From CAZLFQ01 sp964625465 (GTDB taxonomy: Bacteria > Pseudomonadota > Alphaproteobacteria > Rickettsiales > Midichloriaceae): 64,000 nucleotides of DNA. The position numbers and the translations under genes are program-made. The stretch covers positions 1 to 64,000 of the forward strand of contig CAZVFD010000007.1 of NCBI GenBank assembly GCA_964625465.1, given 5' to 3'. Under the pieces are notes generated by a model. The model worked only from the letters and a program-made list of their open reading frames with translations, searched no databases and was not told the origin of the DNA. Position 1 is the stretch's first letter, and each line of letters begins with the position of its first letter. Of the stretch, positions 42,209 through 50,880 are shown piece by piece.

Positions 42209-43039
42209 ATGTTAAGGCAACCAGAGAAGCTTAAATCACTACCGAGTGTCAAAGATACTGTAAAAATTTACGGTATCAAACCTGATAAAAAACTTGGTCA
42301 AAACTTCTTATTTGACGCAGGAGTAACTGATCAGATTGTATTGTCAGCCGGAGACCTAAAAGATAAAACCATACTTGAGATTGGACCAGGTCCAGGGGCT
42401 TTGACTCGATCCATCCTAGCCAGCTCTGCTAAAAAAATATATGCGATAGAGATGGACGGTAGGTGTATTGAAGCTTTAAGAGAACTTGAACGCTTGTCCG
42501 ATGGCAAGCTTGAAGTTAAAAATCAAGATGCTCTGAAACTTGATGAAAGTTCCTTTGGTAAACAATTATACGTTATAGCAAACCTTCCCTACAACATAGG
42601 GACAACTCTAATATTCAAATGGCTGGAGAATATTCACATTTTTTCTGGTTTTACTCTCATGTTACAAAAAGAAGTTGTAGAAAGAATTTGCGCAAAACCA
42701 TCTACACATGAATACGGCAAGCTATCAATACTGATTCAAATTAAAGCATCAGCAGAAAAAGTGTTTGATGTAGATCCAGAATTTTTCTTTCCTCCACCAA
42801 AAGTTACATCTTCAATTGTGCGAATTATTCCGCACTCAAAACCTCAATTTACATATAATGAGGCGCGGCTACAGTTGATTTTAAAAACAGCTTTTGGCCA
42901 AAGACGCAAGATGATCAGGACAACATTAAATTCGTTATTTAGTAATTTGGAAAAAACCCTAGTTGACTTAGGCATATCCCCTACCCTGCGTGCCGAAGAC
43001 ATTACCCCAGAACAATATTGTAAGCTTAGCTTGATATGA
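42209..43039 (+). CDS. rsmA: 16S rRNA dimethyladenosine transferase RsmA (KsgA)
   Basis: A 276-residue methyltransferase that dimethylates two adjacent adenines near the 3' end of 16S rRNA. It shows KKLGQNFLFD at the N-terminus, motif I LEIGPGPGALTRSIL, the catalytic motif IV NLPYNIGT, and the C-terminal FFPPPKVTSSIVR and FGQRRKMIRTTL blocks. The length is standard. It starts 3 bp after ppiD and overlaps the next gene by 4 bp (ATGA). Confidence 0.97.
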   Translation: MLRQPEKLKSLPSVKDTVKIYGIKPDKKLGQNFLFDAGVTDQIVLSAGDLKDKTILEIGPGPGALTRSILASSAKKIYAIEMDGRCIEALRELERLSDGKLEVKNQDALKLDESSFGKQLYVIANLPYNIGTTLIFKWLENIHIFSGFTLMLQKEVVERICAKPSTHEYGKLSILIQIKASAEKVFDVDPEFFFPPPKVTSSIVRIIPHSKPQFTYNEARLQLILKTAFGQRRKMIRTTLNSLFSNLEKTLVDLGISPTLRAEDITPEQYCKLSLI

Positions 43040-44064
43040 AAAAAAAGATCTTCAATGTAATGTTCACAAAACGGCTTGGTGGTATAGAGCAATCTTTCCT
43101 TGATTACAACACTGCTTTATCAAAAAAATACGATGTAGTGGCTTTAATCAATTCCAAATGCCAAGTTAAGAGCCAAATTAAATCACAAATCGAAGAGATC
43201 AGACAGTTTAATAAATACGATCCCTTCGCAATTATGCGTATTAGATACGTAATAAAAAAACACAAACCAGACTTGATAATCGCTCATTCTACCAGGGCTT
43301 ACGTGCTTTGCCGACTAGCTACAAAATCTATTCCTATAGTTGCTGTTTGTCACAATCATAACTTTAAACACTTATTAAAAAGTAAATATTTTATAGCAAT
43401 TACAACAAGGATGCAGGAAGAGTTACTTGAAAAAGGCAGAAAAAATATTTTTGTCTTGCCAAACATGATTACTATAAATAAAAAAATCAATTACACCCCT
43501 CTTAAATTTGGTAAAACAATTAATATAGGTTTCATTGGCAGTCTAATTCACATGAAGGGGGTTGATATTTTAATCAACGCCGCCTACTCACTAATTAAAA
43601 ATGGGCACGATATTAAACTTCACATTGCAGGCGACGGAGAAGATTTAGAAAGCCTAAAGCTTCAGGCAAAAAAACTTAACATATTTGATCGTCTAAACTT
43701 TTTAGGTTGGGTAAAAGGTTCATCTAAAACAAAGTTTTTTAATACTATCGACATACTCTGCGTCCCTTCTAGGCACGAACCATTTGGGATCGTGTTACTT
43801 GAAGGTATGAAGTATTCAAAACCCCTAGTCACAACCAAAACTAGTGGCGCAATGGAGGTCGCTAAAGACGTTGCTATTATGTGCGAATGCGATGATGTAG
43901 AATCTTTAAGCCAAGGATTACTAGAACTTATCTCTAAACCCGAACTCGCAAAAAAACTCTCCCATAAAGGTTACTTAGAAGTTCAAAAATATTCAGTAGA
44001 AAAAATATCAAAAAAATTGCACGATATAGTTGAAAAAGTTTTGTCAGACGATGAAGATATTTAA
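43036..44064 (+). CDS. GT4 family glycosyltransferase, copy 1
   Basis: A 342-residue GT-B fold enzyme. The N-terminal IFNVMFTKRLGGIEQSFLDYN is the acceptor-side glycine loop; IGFIGSLIHMKGVDILINA starts the donor domain, and the EX7E motif is RHEPFGIVLLEGMKYSKPLV. It probably transfers a nucleotide sugar to a lipid-linked or surface glycan in the cytoplasm. It overlaps rsmA by 4 bp and is followed by an overlapping paralogue, so two successive sugar additions are plausible. The acceptor is unknown. Confidence 0.88.
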   Translation: MKKKIFNVMFTKRLGGIEQSFLDYNTALSKKYDVVALINSKCQVKSQIKSQIEEIRQFNKYDPFAIMRIRYVIKKHKPDLIIAHSTRAYVLCRLATKSIPIVAVCHNHNFKHLLKSKYFIAITTRMQEELLEKGRKNIFVLPNMITINKKINYTPLKFGKTINIGFIGSLIHMKGVDILINAAYSLIKNGHDIKLHIAGDGEDLESLKLQAKKLNIFDRLNFLGWVKGSSKTKFFNTIDILCVPSRHEPFGIVLLEGMKYSKPLVTTKTSGAMEVAKDVAIMCECDDVESLSQGLLELISKPELAKKLSHKGYLEVQKYSVEKISKKLHDIVEKVLSDDEDI

Positions 44065-45088
44065 CGTAATGTTCAGTAAGGGTCTGGGGGGGATAGAACA
44101 AGTCTTCTTAGACTATAACCATGCCTTGAATATACATCACCATCAGGTTGTACCAATTATTCATCCAAAAGCACCTATAAAAAATAAGATATATGGTCAT
44201 TTTTTGAGTGTATTTAACTTTAACAAGTTTGATCCATTTGCAATATACAAACTCAGAAAGATTATTAAAGCAGAACAGCCAAAATGCATAATAACCCACG
44301 GAAACAGGGCAACATCGTTAATGCGCAAGGCTAGTTTGAACACGCCAGTCATAGCCGTCTGCCACAACTATAAATTCGCGAGTCTCATTGGCAGCGATGC
44401 AATTATAGCAATCACTAAAGATCTAAAAAAATTACTTATAGAAGCTGGTCAACCAAAAGATTCCGTATACCATGTACCAAACATGATTATGACCCCAGAT
44501 GATCTTGCATATTCCAAACCTAATTACCGACATCCACCTGTAATTGGGTTTTTAGGTCGGTTCGTGAAAAAGAAAGGTCTAGATATATTCATAGAAGCGC
44601 TAAGTATTCTAAAAAGACAGAATATTGAATTTAGAGCTATCATAGCTGGTAATGGAGAAGAGCAGGAATCTTTAATAACAGCAATAAATCAAGCAGGTCT
44701 GGAACAAAGTATAAAACTCGTTGGATGGGTCGAAGATAAAAAGACGTTTTTCGATTCAATAGATATGTTTTGCCTCCCATCGCACCATGAGCCATTTGGC
44801 TTAGTTTTATTAGAGGCCTTCAAGCATTCGACACCAGTTGTGGCAACTAAATCTGAAGGGCCTTCTGAAATAGCAAAACACGAGGAAAATATATTATTTA
44901 GTCCTATTGGCAATACAGATAAGCTCGCATCAAATTTAGCTAGGCTACTTTCAGATGAAAAACTTGCCAAAAAACTCTCTGGAAGCGGTTATAAAACCGT
45001 CCAAAATTACTCTCCTTGGCTGATAGGACGCAAATTACAGCTTGTTGTTGAAGAAGTGATTTTCAAAACCATAAATAACTCCAATTAA
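44051..45088 (+). CDS. GT4 family glycosyltransferase, copy 2
   Basis: A paralogue of the preceding gene. From the ATG at 44051 it has 345 residues and opens MKIFNVMFSKGLGGIEQVFLDYN, aligning with copy 1; an upstream TTG (44030) would add seven residues and is less likely. The start lies 14 bp inside the end of copy 1. The donor-domain signature IGFLGRFVKKKGLDIFIEA and EX7E (HHEPFGLVLLEAFKHSTPVV) are intact. The stop codon is part of the CtrA-type box that precedes the next gene. Confidence 0.88.
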   Translation: MKIFNVMFSKGLGGIEQVFLDYNHALNIHHHQVVPIIHPKAPIKNKIYGHFLSVFNFNKFDPFAIYKLRKIIKAEQPKCIITHGNRATSLMRKASLNTPVIAVCHNYKFASLIGSDAIIAITKDLKKLLIEAGQPKDSVYHVPNMIMTPDDLAYSKPNYRHPPVIGFLGRFVKKKGLDIFIEALSILKRQNIEFRAIIAGNGEEQESLITAINQAGLEQSIKLVGWVEDKKTFFDSIDMFCLPSHHEPFGLVLLEAFKHSTPVVATKSEGPSEIAKHEENILFSPIGNTDKLASNLARLLSDEKLAKKLSGSGYKTVQNYSPWLIGRKLQLVVEEVIFKTINNSN

Positions 45089-45100
45089 CCATTTATTAAC
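45085..45100 (+). promoter_or_regulatory. CtrA-type box upstream of the 405-residue orphan
   Basis: TTAA-CCATTTA-TTAAC(C) is a perfect TTAA-N7-TTAAC match with the extended TTAACCAT in the first half. It includes the stop codon of the upstream glycosyltransferase. It is 45 bp before the preferred ATG at 45145, and a TATGCT hexamer at 45111-45116 could be the -10. Confidence 0.6.
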
Positions 45101-45144
45101 CAGTTTAAAGTATGCTTAGCTTATTCGGATCTAGGAATGTCTTT

Positions 45145-46362
45145 ATGGTTAAGGTTATTGAAGACACAAACTTACGTGTAGCAGGTTTTAAATTTTTTTT
45201 CGAAGAGCATGAAGCTATAGTAAAAACCGCTGCTAAAAGTTCACCAGACTTAAGTACCGATCAAAGATCAGCACTAAAAAGCAGCATGGGACGCCAGCAA
45301 GATACATATAAATCACTGGTTACCAGAGAAGAGACACGCGAAGAGTTTGTTAAATCGTTTGTATCTAATGCTGTGCTAGCAAAATTAATCCCAGATCAAG
45401 TTGACGAGATTCGCATCCTAACATCAGAAGAGCGCAGAGAAGCTGGTGTCAAAAAAGATGAGATAGCTTTTAAATCAATAATCATTGAAGATACGCAAAA
45501 TTACGAAGAATTATTTCAAGACCCTGATAAGATAAGACACAATGTAACACCAGATAAAGGAAGTTCATCAGAAAATGATGATTGGGACATAGATCCTTTT
45601 GCTAGTGATGACTGGAAAAGATCATTTGATAATAGTTTCAGTGATACTGATGATCCATCCCAAAATGGGGAAGTTGAGATCAACGCAGAAGTTCTAGATT
45701 TAATAAAAGGAAAGGAGAGAACATTTTTAGCTGAGGCAATGGTAGGTGGCGTCGATCCTAATATCCAAAACCATATGGCTAGAACCACTGATCTACAGGC
45801 TTTTGTAGTTGACCATGGAAGAAATCTGGCGAATTTCAGTTCATTAAAAGTTTCAGATGAAGCATTCGAATTAAAATCTGAAAATGTAGTTGGTAAATTT
45901 TTCAAAGATTTTATAGCAAGAATTAATGAATCTTGTGAAGATAAATTGGTCTTTGATCCAAAGAAATTTATTGAAGCTTGCGCAGATTTATCAAAAATAT
46001 CAGATCAAGAAATCGCCAACATAGTTCAAAAGAAAGTTGCCGAACTAAAAGAGGCTAGATTAGATTTTAAAGATCTGCATTTCAGAATTAATGAGCAATA
46101 CGTCACTTTTAAAAGTCCAGATGATTTTGGCGAAAAAATGACTGCTGGTATTGTCAATGAAAAGCGCATAGTCAGCGCACTTGGCATAGCACTCGAAAAA
46201 AATATTGATAAAGTCCCAGAAGGCAAAAACTGGCAAGAATTCTTCTCTAGCAAAACAGGAAGAGCAATGCTTGATGCCAACCAAGTTGATCTGTGCAAAC
46301 CTGAAGATGCTAAGAGGCTATATATGAATTCTAAAAGTCAGGGCGCAGGTAGATCAATATAA
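45145..46362 (+). CDS. acidic orphan protein, CtrA-box gene
   Basis: A 405-residue protein from the ATG at 45145, which follows AGGAA at 7 bp. An earlier ATG at 45112 is only 12 bp past the CtrA-type box, overlaps a -10-like hexamer and lacks a ribosome binding site, so I reject it. Residues about 1-120 are helical; about 125-170 are highly acidic and disordered, containing DPF and DDW motifs (WDIDPFASDDW); a helical domain follows to the end. No domain, signal peptide or membrane segment is recognised. DPF/DxW are short motifs used by host clathrin-adaptor ligands, which is only suggestive. The C-terminus is SKSQGAGRSI. Confidence 0.7.
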   Translation: MVKVIEDTNLRVAGFKFFFEEHEAIVKTAAKSSPDLSTDQRSALKSSMGRQQDTYKSLVTREETREEFVKSFVSNAVLAKLIPDQVDEIRILTSEERREAGVKKDEIAFKSIIIEDTQNYEELFQDPDKIRHNVTPDKGSSSENDDWDIDPFASDDWKRSFDNSFSDTDDPSQNGEVEINAEVLDLIKGKERTFLAEAMVGGVDPNIQNHMARTTDLQAFVVDHGRNLANFSSLKVSDEAFELKSENVVGKFFKDFIARINESCEDKLVFDPKKFIEACADLSKISDQEIANIVQKKVAELKEARLDFKDLHFRINEQYVTFKSPDDFGEKMTAGIVNEKRIVSALGIALEKNIDKVPEGKNWQEFFSSKTGRAMLDANQVDLCKPEDAKRLYMNSKSQGAGRSI

Positions 46363-46431
46363 TGTTAGACAAATAATTCTATTCATTTATAAAATCAAAT
46401 TACTTATTTATATTCCACTTGAGGTGCCAAA

Positions 46432-47832
46432 ATTAGCAACACTAAATTTCTTAATTTCCAAAACAAACTTATCATAATTGGCTTTGGCAGCATTTGCAAA
46501 GCGGTGATTCCGCTGATACTACGACACATTGAAATACTTCCTAGTCAGATACTCGTTTTGTCTCCCGATGACCCTAACGTCAGCTTTCTAAAAGATTACC
46601 CAGTTTCATATAAGAAAATAGAAGTGTTAAAAGAGAACTATACTCAAGTTTTATCCGCAGAACTGCAACCTGGAGATTTCTTACTTAACCTATCTGTCAA
46701 CGTATCCAGTGTAGATTTAATAAAACTATGCCAAAAACTCTCAGTATTGTATTTAGACACTTGCATTGAACCTTGGTCGGGTGGCTATACTGACACTTCT
46801 AAATCACCATCTCTACGCTCCAACTATGCATTAAGAGAGTCGGTATTGGAGCTTAAAAGAAATTACTCTAATGACAGCTCCACAGCAGTAGTTGCACATG
46901 GAGCTAACCCAGGGCTAGTGTCTCACTTTGTGAAGCAAGGATTGTTAAATATTGCCCAAGATAATGGATTGAAGATTGAAACTCCAAAATCAAAATCAGA
47001 ATGGGCATCACTAGCAGAGAATCTGGGCATCAAAGTGATACATATAGCTGAATATGATTCACAAAGAAGTACTTACGTAAAATCACATAATGAGTTTGTA
47101 AACACTTGGTCTGTTGATGGGTTTGTATCAGAAGGCCTCCAACCATCTGAGCTTGGCTGGGGCACTCATGAAAAACATATGCCAAAAGATGGTAAAAAAC
47201 ATTCGTTTGGATGCAATGCCGCAATATACTTAAATCGCCCAGGTATGACTACCAAAGTAAAAACATGGACGCCAACTGGTGGCAGTATTCACGGCTTTTT
47301 GATCACTCATAACGAAGCTATTTCGATTGCAGACTATTTTTCAATAAAAGACCAATACAGACCTACGGTACACTACAGCTACAGACCTTGTTCTGAGGCA
47401 ATTATTTCCATTCATGACTTTCTAAGCACTGGAAATTTAGCGCCAAACAAAACACACGTATTAAATAGTGAAATAGTTGAAGGCATAGATGAATTAGGTG
47501 TTCTTTTAATGGGCAATAAAAAGGGCGTGTACTGGTTTGGTTCACAGCTCTCAATTAAGGAAGCTCGCAAGCTCTGCCCTTACAACAGCGCAACAAGCCT
47601 GCAAGTTGCAATAGGCGTTTTTGCTGCTATGATATGGATTATTAAAAATCCAAATGCAGGAATTTTGGAAGCAGAAGATTTAGACTTTGACCAAATTATA
47701 AGTATATCAAAGCCATATCTGGGTAATTTAATAGGCGTTTATAGTGATTGGAATCCAACAAAAACTTCTCTTACTTTGTTTGGCGAAAAATTAGATGAAG
47801 ATGTCTGGCAATTCGAAAATTTTCGAGTTTGA
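46432..47832 (+). CDS. hss: homospermidine synthase, probable AUU start
   Basis: About 466 residues, saccharopine-dehydrogenase-like fold. It makes homospermidine from two putrescines with NAD. Signatures: NAD loop IIIGFGSICKAVIP, YLDTCIEPWSGGY, SNYALRESVLELKR, HGANPGLVSHFVKQ, FVNTWSVDGFVSEGLQPSELGWGTHE, SYRPCSEAIISIH and GIDELGVLLMG. The first ordinary start codon in frame (GTG 46504) would delete the NAD-binding loop. Upstream, the frame closes at TGA 46423-46425, and the only plausible codon between is ATT at 46432, placed 7 bp after GAGG. AUU initiation is known for infC. The length then matches the family (about 470). Confidence 0.93.
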   Translation: MSNTKFLNFQNKLIIIGFGSICKAVIPLILRHIEILPSQILVLSPDDPNVSFLKDYPVSYKKIEVLKENYTQVLSAELQPGDFLLNLSVNVSSVDLIKLCQKLSVLYLDTCIEPWSGGYTDTSKSPSLRSNYALRESVLELKRNYSNDSSTAVVAHGANPGLVSHFVKQGLLNIAQDNGLKIETPKSKSEWASLAENLGIKVIHIAEYDSQRSTYVKSHNEFVNTWSVDGFVSEGLQPSELGWGTHEKHMPKDGKKHSFGCNAAIYLNRPGMTTKVKTWTPTGGSIHGFLITHNEAISIADYFSIKDQYRPTVHYSYRPCSEAIISIHDFLSTGNLAPNKTHVLNSEIVEGIDELGVLLMGNKKGVYWFGSQLSIKEARKLCPYNSATSLQVAIGVFAAMIWIIKNPNAGILEAEDLDFDQIISISKPYLGNLIGVYSDWNPTKTSLTLFGEKLDEDVWQFENFRV

Positions 47833-47912
47833 TTTAACATCATAATTAATAATCTTGCTTAAAGCACAATCATTATCTAATAATTAATACATAGTAATGT
47901 ATTGGATTTGCC

Positions 47913-49706
47913 TTGATTACAATAGCATACATTTTAGTGCTACTAACAGTATACCCTATATTTCGCGCATATATGGTTGAGAGGAAGTTTTTATCCAATA
48001 TAGAAAATAGGGAAAGCCAACTAAACACACCAGTATTTTCAATTGGTAGGAAACTCACAGCTTTCACGATTGAGAAATCATATTTTGTCGAAAGCTCTGT
48101 CGTAGTTACAATGAATTTTTTGAGAAGATACAAGCTATATTTTCTTAGATTAATATATGGCTCATCCGAACCAATAAAATGGCTTATAGACATCGCTAAA
48201 AGGGAAGCCCTACTAAGACTTAAGGAATCTGCAAAAGATGCAACTTATATTGTCAACGTACGATTCGCGCACACAAAAACGAATAAAAATGAAATTGAAG
48301 TGTTAACCTACGGCACTGCTATTCATTTATATCAAGACACTTTAGGACTATATTACTTACCAGAAGTCCCAGTCAAACAAAGTGTCTACACAACTGGATC
48401 AAAATTATTTCGCAATTTGCTTTTCAGTATTATTTTTATTTTTGGCGCAGGATTGGGAATCTTCTTATTCGAACAAAACTATTCTCAGAGTATATTAAAC
48501 AACATTACTGACGAAGAAGAGAAAACATACTGGACGTACCTAAGTTCAAAGTCAAATATCGCCCAACACCAGTTAAAACCATATCTTGCTGAGACAGAAC
48601 AAGTAATTCAAAACATTTTAAATAGCGTTCCTAAAGATCAATCATTACAAAAGTATAATTTTAAAGTCTTCATTCTGGACAATGAAAGCACAAAAATTTC
48701 GCTTCTTCCTCAAGGAAACATTCTAATTAACAAAGGAGCATTGCGGAATATTAAAAGTGAGAATGAGATGTTTTTCATCTTTGCCCACTTATTACAACAT
48801 TATAAAAATCGTACGCATATCAAGGCAATGGGCTCTTACATAATTACGCCACATCTTTTCGTTAAAACCCTAGGTAACGATAGCTTCTTTGCAAAATGGA
48901 TCGTCAGAGCCTATCCGTTTTACTCTATAACATTCACATCTGAGCAAGAGGATATTGCAAATAAAGAGGCTATAAAACTCTTGCATGAACACTATGGTCA
49001 TGTAGGTGGTATTGAAAACTCTGTTTTCTTAACTTATCACTCTGGAGAATTATCTGCGGCAGAATACGCAAAAGAACTAAAATTGGATTTTAACGCTACT
49101 GCACTACTCGATATAGAGCTTGATGAACCTCAGATTATAATTGATCCAGTCAATGTCATACCTCAAGCAAATAAAAATCAAGATTATAAAAAAATAATAG
49201 ATGAATTCAGGGTTTATTCATCTTCCATAATAGGTAAATACACACAATCAATGTCATTTATGTTTAACCTGTTGGATCCAAAATCTATAACATCAAAAGA
49301 AGCTATAGAGCAAAAAATGAAGTTTATCGATTTTGGCTTTGCTAATATTGAATATTATAAAAACCTGATCGACACAACTATCTCAGAATACGACCATGAT
49401 CTAGCTGTAGTTTTAGAGTCAGTTGAAGACAATGATATGAAGAGAATATTAAATTCTCTATGGAAACAAGAATCAGACAATGTTTCTAAAATTGCCGTAT
49501 TTTACTTTGAAAGAGATTACGAAATATTAAAAACTCAGCAAGGGGCTTTAAATTTCTTAAATAACAGAGTAGGAAAGTTCTCTACAACAGGTGGTAGAAT
49601 TTCTTTCTCTTTGAAAAATGATCAAGAAAGTTACGATGGCCTACTTGCACGTCTACAAGATCAATTTTCAAAAACACCAACAACAATAAACCAAGGAAAA
49701 AGATGA
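47913..49706 (+). CDS. YbjQ-like domain plus M48-type pseudo-peptidase, membrane-bound
   Basis: A 597-residue protein with a membrane segment at 1-20 and another at about 168-187. Residues about 90-142 align with the YbjQ fold of the next gene (REALLRLKESAK..., IVNVRF, EVLTYGTAIHL). The C-terminal domain follows the M48 zinc-peptidase layout (LINKGALRNIKSENEMFFIFAHLLQHYKNR). However, the HExxH motif reads His292-Leu-Leu-Gln-His296, so the catalytic Glu is replaced by Leu. The downstream ExxAD element reads EDIAN. Zinc binding may persist, but peptidase activity is unlikely. It overlaps the ybjQ-like gene by 4 bp (ATGA). A scaffold or substrate-binding role is inference. Confidence 0.72.
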   Translation: MITIAYILVLLTVYPIFRAYMVERKFLSNIENRESQLNTPVFSIGRKLTAFTIEKSYFVESSVVVTMNFLRRYKLYFLRLIYGSSEPIKWLIDIAKREALLRLKESAKDATYIVNVRFAHTKTNKNEIEVLTYGTAIHLYQDTLGLYYLPEVPVKQSVYTTGSKLFRNLLFSIIFIFGAGLGIFLFEQNYSQSILNNITDEEEKTYWTYLSSKSNIAQHQLKPYLAETEQVIQNILNSVPKDQSLQKYNFKVFILDNESTKISLLPQGNILINKGALRNIKSENEMFFIFAHLLQHYKNRTHIKAMGSYIITPHLFVKTLGNDSFFAKWIVRAYPFYSITFTSEQEDIANKEAIKLLHEHYGHVGGIENSVFLTYHSGELSAAEYAKELKLDFNATALLDIELDEPQIIIDPVNVIPQANKNQDYKKIIDEFRVYSSSIIGKYTQSMSFMFNLLDPKSITSKEAIEQKMKFIDFGFANIEYYKNLIDTTISEYDHDLAVVLESVEDNDMKRILNSLWKQESDNVSKIAVFYFERDYEILKTQQGALNFLNNRVGKFSTTGGRISFSLKNDQESYDGLLARLQDQFSKTPTTINQGKR

Positions 49707-50035
49707 CAGATGAAATTATAATATCAACTTTAGAATCCGTACCTGGATCAGATATTGAACAACATATTGGTCTAGTAACAGGCATTGGCGCTAGAGGAAC
49801 CAGTATGGCAACAAGCTTCATAGCAAATTTAAGAAACTTCTTTGGTGGTGAAAATACTAGCATGACTTCACTCCTACAAGATGCGAGAAAAGATGCGATG
49901 CAACACATGATTGAAGAAGCTAAAAAAATGGGTGCAAATGCTGTGATAAACGTCAGAATGGAAGGTACAAAAATCGCATCTGGGACTGCTGAAGTAAGCA
50001 TTTATGGAACAGCTGTAAAGATTATTAAGTACTAG
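49703..50035 (+). CDS. YbjQ family protein (UPF0145)
   Basis: A 110-residue protein of the YbjQ fold, a small alpha/beta domain forming ring-like oligomers with unsettled function. It shows ISTLESVPGSDIEQHIGLVTG at the N-terminus, DARKDAMQHMIEEAKKMGANAVINVR in the middle and SGTAEVSIYGTAVKI at the end. It is coupled to the preceding gene by an ATGA overlap and shares its domain with that protein's N-terminal part, so the two probably form a mixed complex at the membrane. Confidence 0.9.
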   Translation: MTDEIIISTLESVPGSDIEQHIGLVTGIGARGTSMATSFIANLRNFFGGENTSMTSLLQDARKDAMQHMIEEAKKMGANAVINVRMEGTKIASGTAEVSIYGTAVKIIKY

Positions 50036-50057
50036 TTTCAAGACCTATTTTCTAACT

Positions 50058-50774
50058 CTACGAACACAGTATTGCATTTGCCAATTGAACCCGAGATAAA
50101 GGAATTTTCTTGCCGTACGGATCAAAGTACAATTTCTCTAAAAAATGATTTAGAACTTTAATACCATTCTTGATATCATCTACAACTGGAGTAACCGATG
50201 AATCCAAAAAAAACTGGGGAAGAATAAACATCTTATCTTTATATGGTTCGCCCGCTTCTTTTGAAACAGCACACCCTGAACGCGGCGATATATATGCAAG
50301 ATTTTCAGTTTCGTTCGTCGCAATGCATTTCGATAAGTCCAAACCATATCCAGATTTTTGCAATAATAATAATTCAAATAAAACATAGTATTTATATGGA
50401 TTAGAATTATTTTTAACAACCGTTAGTAACTCCACTAACTTTTCAAACACATCAATTTGGGGCTCTTTTTCCTGTAAAAAAACTTTACACATCGCCAAAG
50501 CCGAATTAACCACAGCCAATTTACTTTGATCATTACTTATAATAGTGAAAATATTCTGAGTTGTTTCCAACTTCAAAAAACCCAAATGCTCTGTAAGTCT
50601 GGCATTCCAATGCATATTCACAACATTCCCACAAAGCATGTCTGCTTTATTTTTTTTATTTGCTGCAAACAACCCCTTACACAATCCATAATCCTTTGTC
50701 AAAAGCGTGACTATATACTTTGATTCCTGAAATTTTTGCTGATCTATTATTACAGCCTGATTCTCTATCTGCAT
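50058..50774 (-). CDS. recO: DNA repair protein RecO
   Basis: A 238-residue protein of recombinational repair that loads RecA with RecR. The N-terminal OB fold opens with ENQAVIIDQQKFQESKYIVTLLTKDYGLCKGLFAANKK, followed by an all-helical C-terminal region with LFELLLLQKSGYGLDLSKC. The zinc-finger Cys set seen in some RecO proteins is reduced to two Cys. The length is typical. It is convergent with ybjQ and divergent from flgE. Confidence 0.88.
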   Translation of the reverse strand: MQIENQAVIIDQQKFQESKYIVTLLTKDYGLCKGLFAANKKNKADMLCGNVVNMHWNARLTEHLGFLKLETTQNIFTIISNDQSKLAVVNSALAMCKVFLQEKEPQIDVFEKLVELLTVVKNNSNPYKYYVLFELLLLQKSGYGLDLSKCIATNETENLAYISPRSGCAVSKEAGEPYKDKMFILPQFFLDSSVTPVVDDIKNGIKVLNHFLEKLYFDPYGKKIPLSRVQLANAILCS

Positions 50775-50820
50775 CCGAATTTTTAGAAGGTTTTATCTAT
50801 TTATAACAAAGAAAATTGTT

Positions 50821-50837
50821 TTGGCATAGATATTGCT
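50821..50837 (+). promoter_or_regulatory. sigma-54-type promoter of flgE
   Basis: TTGGCATAGATATTGCT has GG at 50823-50824 and GC at 50835-50836, exactly 12 bp apart, and differs from TTGGCAC-N5-TTGCT by one base. The predicted start near 50848 leaves a leader of about 33 nt before the flgE ATG, which has GGAG at 50870-50873. Confidence 0.7.
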
Positions 50838-50880
50838 CAGATAACAAACACTAAAACCAAAATGTATTTGGAGTAATAAT

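Noticed and set aside
44030..44050. TTG start for the second GT4 gene
   Set aside because: The ATG at 44051 aligns with the start of the paralogue and avoids an atypical seven-residue extension.
45112..45144. First ATG of the 405-residue orphan
   Set aside because: It is 12 bp after the CtrA-type box, overlaps a -10-like hexamer and has no ribosome binding site; the ATG at 45145 has AGGAA at 7 bp.
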